The translations under genes were made by a program, and so were the position numbers. The notes below the pieces were generated by a model that saw only the letters and a program-made list of their open reading frames with translations, searched no databases and was not told where the DNA came from. DNA of 5,183 nucleotides from Candidatus Zixiibacteriota bacterium (GTDB taxonomy: Bacteria; Zixibacteria; MSB-5A5; SM1-73). Below are positions 3,817 through 5,183 of this stretch, piece after piece; position 1 is the stretch's first letter, and every line of letters begins with the position of its first letter. The DNA is taken from assembly GCA_029933635.1 (NCBI GenBank), contig JAOZNS010000191.1, forward strand, positions 1 to 5,183. The letters are read 5' to 3'.

Positions 3817-5183
3817 ATAGGTTTGAAAAGTATGTCAGATTCCTCGGCAGGGACGACCCCGGAGTCAGAAGGTTGTTGGAACTCGTGGAGCTCCGTCCGG
3901 AAATGAGGAAAAACATCGAGGCCCGGCTTGTTCAAATCATGCGAAGGCGAGTTGGTAGCACCATTGATCTTCCTCCTTTTACTATAGCTTCACCAAACAG
4001 GGAATACCATCGCCCGTTTCTGATTGGTCAGGGTCTATGTGGAAACGGGCCTGGTTATGATTATTTCGTGGATTTAGATTCATTCGAGCAATCCGGTTCC
4101 ATCCCCGGTAGTACAGGTATGGGTAAATCAACGCTCGCCGAAGTCATCGCCATAGGTGTGGCCAATTGTGGAGGGAGAGCCATTTTCCTGGATTCTATGC
4201 ACGAACATCATAAGTTAATCCATGCATTCAAGCCGGGAGAGGTATTAGTTCTTGAGCTTGGAAAAAGTGAAAAAGAAAATCCACTACAACCACCTGGGAA
4301 CATGTCACCAGAAGATTGGAAGGGTATACAAAAAAATATTTTAAGGGAACAGTTTTTACGGGACGGAAGTCTTAACCTTCATGATGACATCATGCATCGG
4401 GCCTATAAGGCGTACGGGGTTTATGATGGTGGAGAGAATTATCCAACCATAAAACGGATACTATCGGGTGCGTTAGAGAAGACAGATTTTAAGCTTGGAA
4501 CGAGGTCTTACGGTTTCAAAGAATCCTTGACTGATAGGCTTCGAACGCTTGGAAACATCCCGAATTCTTTCGATGTTATTAAAGGTTATGATTTACCTGA
4601 TATTCTAAGATCCACAAAAATAGTAATCTTCAGGCTTGGCCACTATTCCGCTGATGTGCGACTATTCTACGTCAATGTCAAACTCGAGAAGATAAGACAA
4701 TGTCTTGCACAACATCCAGGGGAATTCGGGCGAGTTATAATTGTCCTTGAAGAATCGTGCGAGCTCATTTCCAATTTCCTCAAAAATAGGAGCGACATTA
4801 CAGAACCGACAATCTATCGGGCCATTCGACAGTTCCGTCGCTATGGTGCAAGTTTCTTGGTAGTCGACCAATTCGCTGGAGGTATTCCTGACCAAATATG
4901 GTCATGTTTTAATAACATATTCGTTATGCGCCAGAGTGACATGAAGAGCATGTGGACGATCACCAAAGCCAGAAACTTAGATGAAGAGCAGGCTGAGTTT
5001 TTATCTAGGATTCCTCCTCGTACGTGCATACATTGTCCTGCAGACGACGCTCCACGCCTAATTGAGATTACAGACCTTAATCTTCCACCAGTTTCGGAAG
5101 AGGAATTGGACGAATACATGGCTCCTCTTCTTCAACAACTCAAATACGTGCCAGATGATGGGTCCCCTCCGCCTGTGGTGAAG
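3813..5183 (+). CDS. HerA/FtsK-type P-loop ATPase, 3' end beyond the window (457 codons seen)
   Basis: The frame is open from ATG 3813 to the window edge with no stop. Residues 1-95 form a charged N-terminal region without membrane helices. Walker A is at 98-107 (PGSTGMGKST, with G99, G104, K105 and S106). FLDSMHEH (125-132) is the following strand, and NPLQPP (156-161) matches the NPL step common after it in HerA/DUF87 and VirD4-like ATPases. Walker B is at 308-315 (VIIVLEES), where E313 takes the place of the usual Asp and E314 is the likely catalytic base. VVDQ (350-353) is a sensor-type strand with Gln, followed by IPDQIWSCFNNIFVMR (358-373), the usual HerA-like path to an arginine. A strand with CIHC (405-408) and a Pro-rich tail end the visible part. 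Such enzymes form hexameric rings that pump DNA or protein through a pore with ATP. The closest role is the motor of a conjugation-like or DNA-packaging system, but the exact subfamily is not resolved. The neighbours support a membrane-linked machine. Confidence 0.92.
   Translation, partial: MNRFEKYVRFLGRDDPGVRRLLELVELRPEMRKNIEARLVQIMRRRVGSTIDLPPFTIASPNREYHRPFLIGQGLCGNGPGYDYFVDLDSFEQSGSIPGSTGMGKSTLAEVIAIGVANCGGRAIFLDSMHEHHKLIHAFKPGEVLVLELGKSEKENPLQPPGNMSPEDWKGIQKNILREQFLRDGSLNLHDDIMHRAYKAYGVYDGGENYPTIKRILSGALEKTDFKLGTRSYGFKESLTDRLRTLGNIPNSFDVIKGYDLPDILRSTKIVIFRLGHYSADVRLFYVNVKLEKIRQCLAQHPGEFGRVIIVLEESCELISNFLKNRSDITEPTIYRAIRQFRRYGASFLVVDQFAGGIPDQIWSCFNNIFVMRQSDMKSMWTITKARNLDEEQAEFLSRIPPRTCIHCPADDAPRLIEITDLNLPPVSEEELDEYMAPLLQQLKYVPDDGSPPPVVK

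Noticed and set aside
3168..3935. Long minus-strand open frame of 255 codons
   Set aside because: It lies antisense to three + strand genes that have Shine-Dalgarno sites, coherent motifs (CxxC array, membrane helices, ATPase start) and ATGA coupling; its own peptide shows no recognisable domain.
4380..4394. Near-perfect palindrome CATGATG-A-CATCATG
   Set aside because: It lies deep inside the ATPase coding region and encodes HDDIM in frame; most likely a coincidence of codons rather than an operator.
4662..5119. Two minus-strand open frames opposite the ATPase
   Set aside because: They are shadows of the ATPase gene, whose Walker B and sensor motifs lie in the same interval.
1..5183. tRNA, rRNA, CRISPR array or insertion-sequence ends
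   Set aside because: No cloverleaf-like element, rRNA segment, repeat-spacer array, transposase or terminal inverted repeat pair was seen on either strand.

Overview
The window holds two head-to-tail gene blocks on the + strand of a prokaryotic genome or, more likely, an accessory/mobile element. Each of the six well-supported genes has a purine-rich Shine-Dalgarno sequence, mostly AGGAGG-like. Neighbouring genes overlap by 1 or 4 nt (TAATGA, ATGA) or sit 1 nt apart, so each block looks like one tightly coupled operon. TGA works as a stop (ATGA junctions at 2140-2143 and 3813-3816), so there is no sign of TGA recoding. AGA/AGG and ATA codons are frequent by eye. A lipobox and strong SD sites favour a bacterium, possibly from a poorly characterised lineage, but the sequence alone does not fix the phylum and an archaeal host is not excluded.

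Layout. 1-356: AT-rich start, then a weak 58-residue ORF (57-233) whose frame stays open past its TGA to 326. 357-2973, block 1: a 350-residue membrane protein with four predicted transmembrane helices between coiled coils; a 244-residue predicted lipoprotein with a von Willebrand factor A (VWA)-like fold and a MIDAS-type DxSxS motif; and a 277-residue protein with a Rossmann-like N-terminus. 2974-3188: a 215-nt spacer that is unusually rich in secondary structure. 3189-5183, block 2: a 117-residue cysteine-rich zinc-finger protein with CxxC pairs every eight residues; a 90-residue membrane protein; and the first 457 residues of a HerA/FtsK-type (DUF87/VirD4-like) P-loop ATPase that runs off the window.

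How they may work together (inference). A HerA/FtsK-type motor plus small and large membrane proteins and a surface-anchored VWA lipoprotein fits an envelope-associated DNA- or protein-translocating machine, such as a conjugation-like or phage-like module. The Rossmann and zinc-finger proteins would be cytoplasmic adaptors or regulators. No relaxase, integrase or replication gene is present to prove mobility. Apart from the ATPase and the VWA domain, I do not recognise the families.

The most interesting non-coding signal is the 215-nt spacer. It has a compound inverted repeat (2997-3056), an overlapping alternative stem (3053-3083), and a second long hairpin (3096-3144). An exact 8-nt complement to the Shine-Dalgarno of the zinc-finger gene lies in the unpaired side of the first hairpin, and a 30-codon ORF overlaps that hairpin. 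Together these suggest a possible riboregulatory leader controlling block 2.
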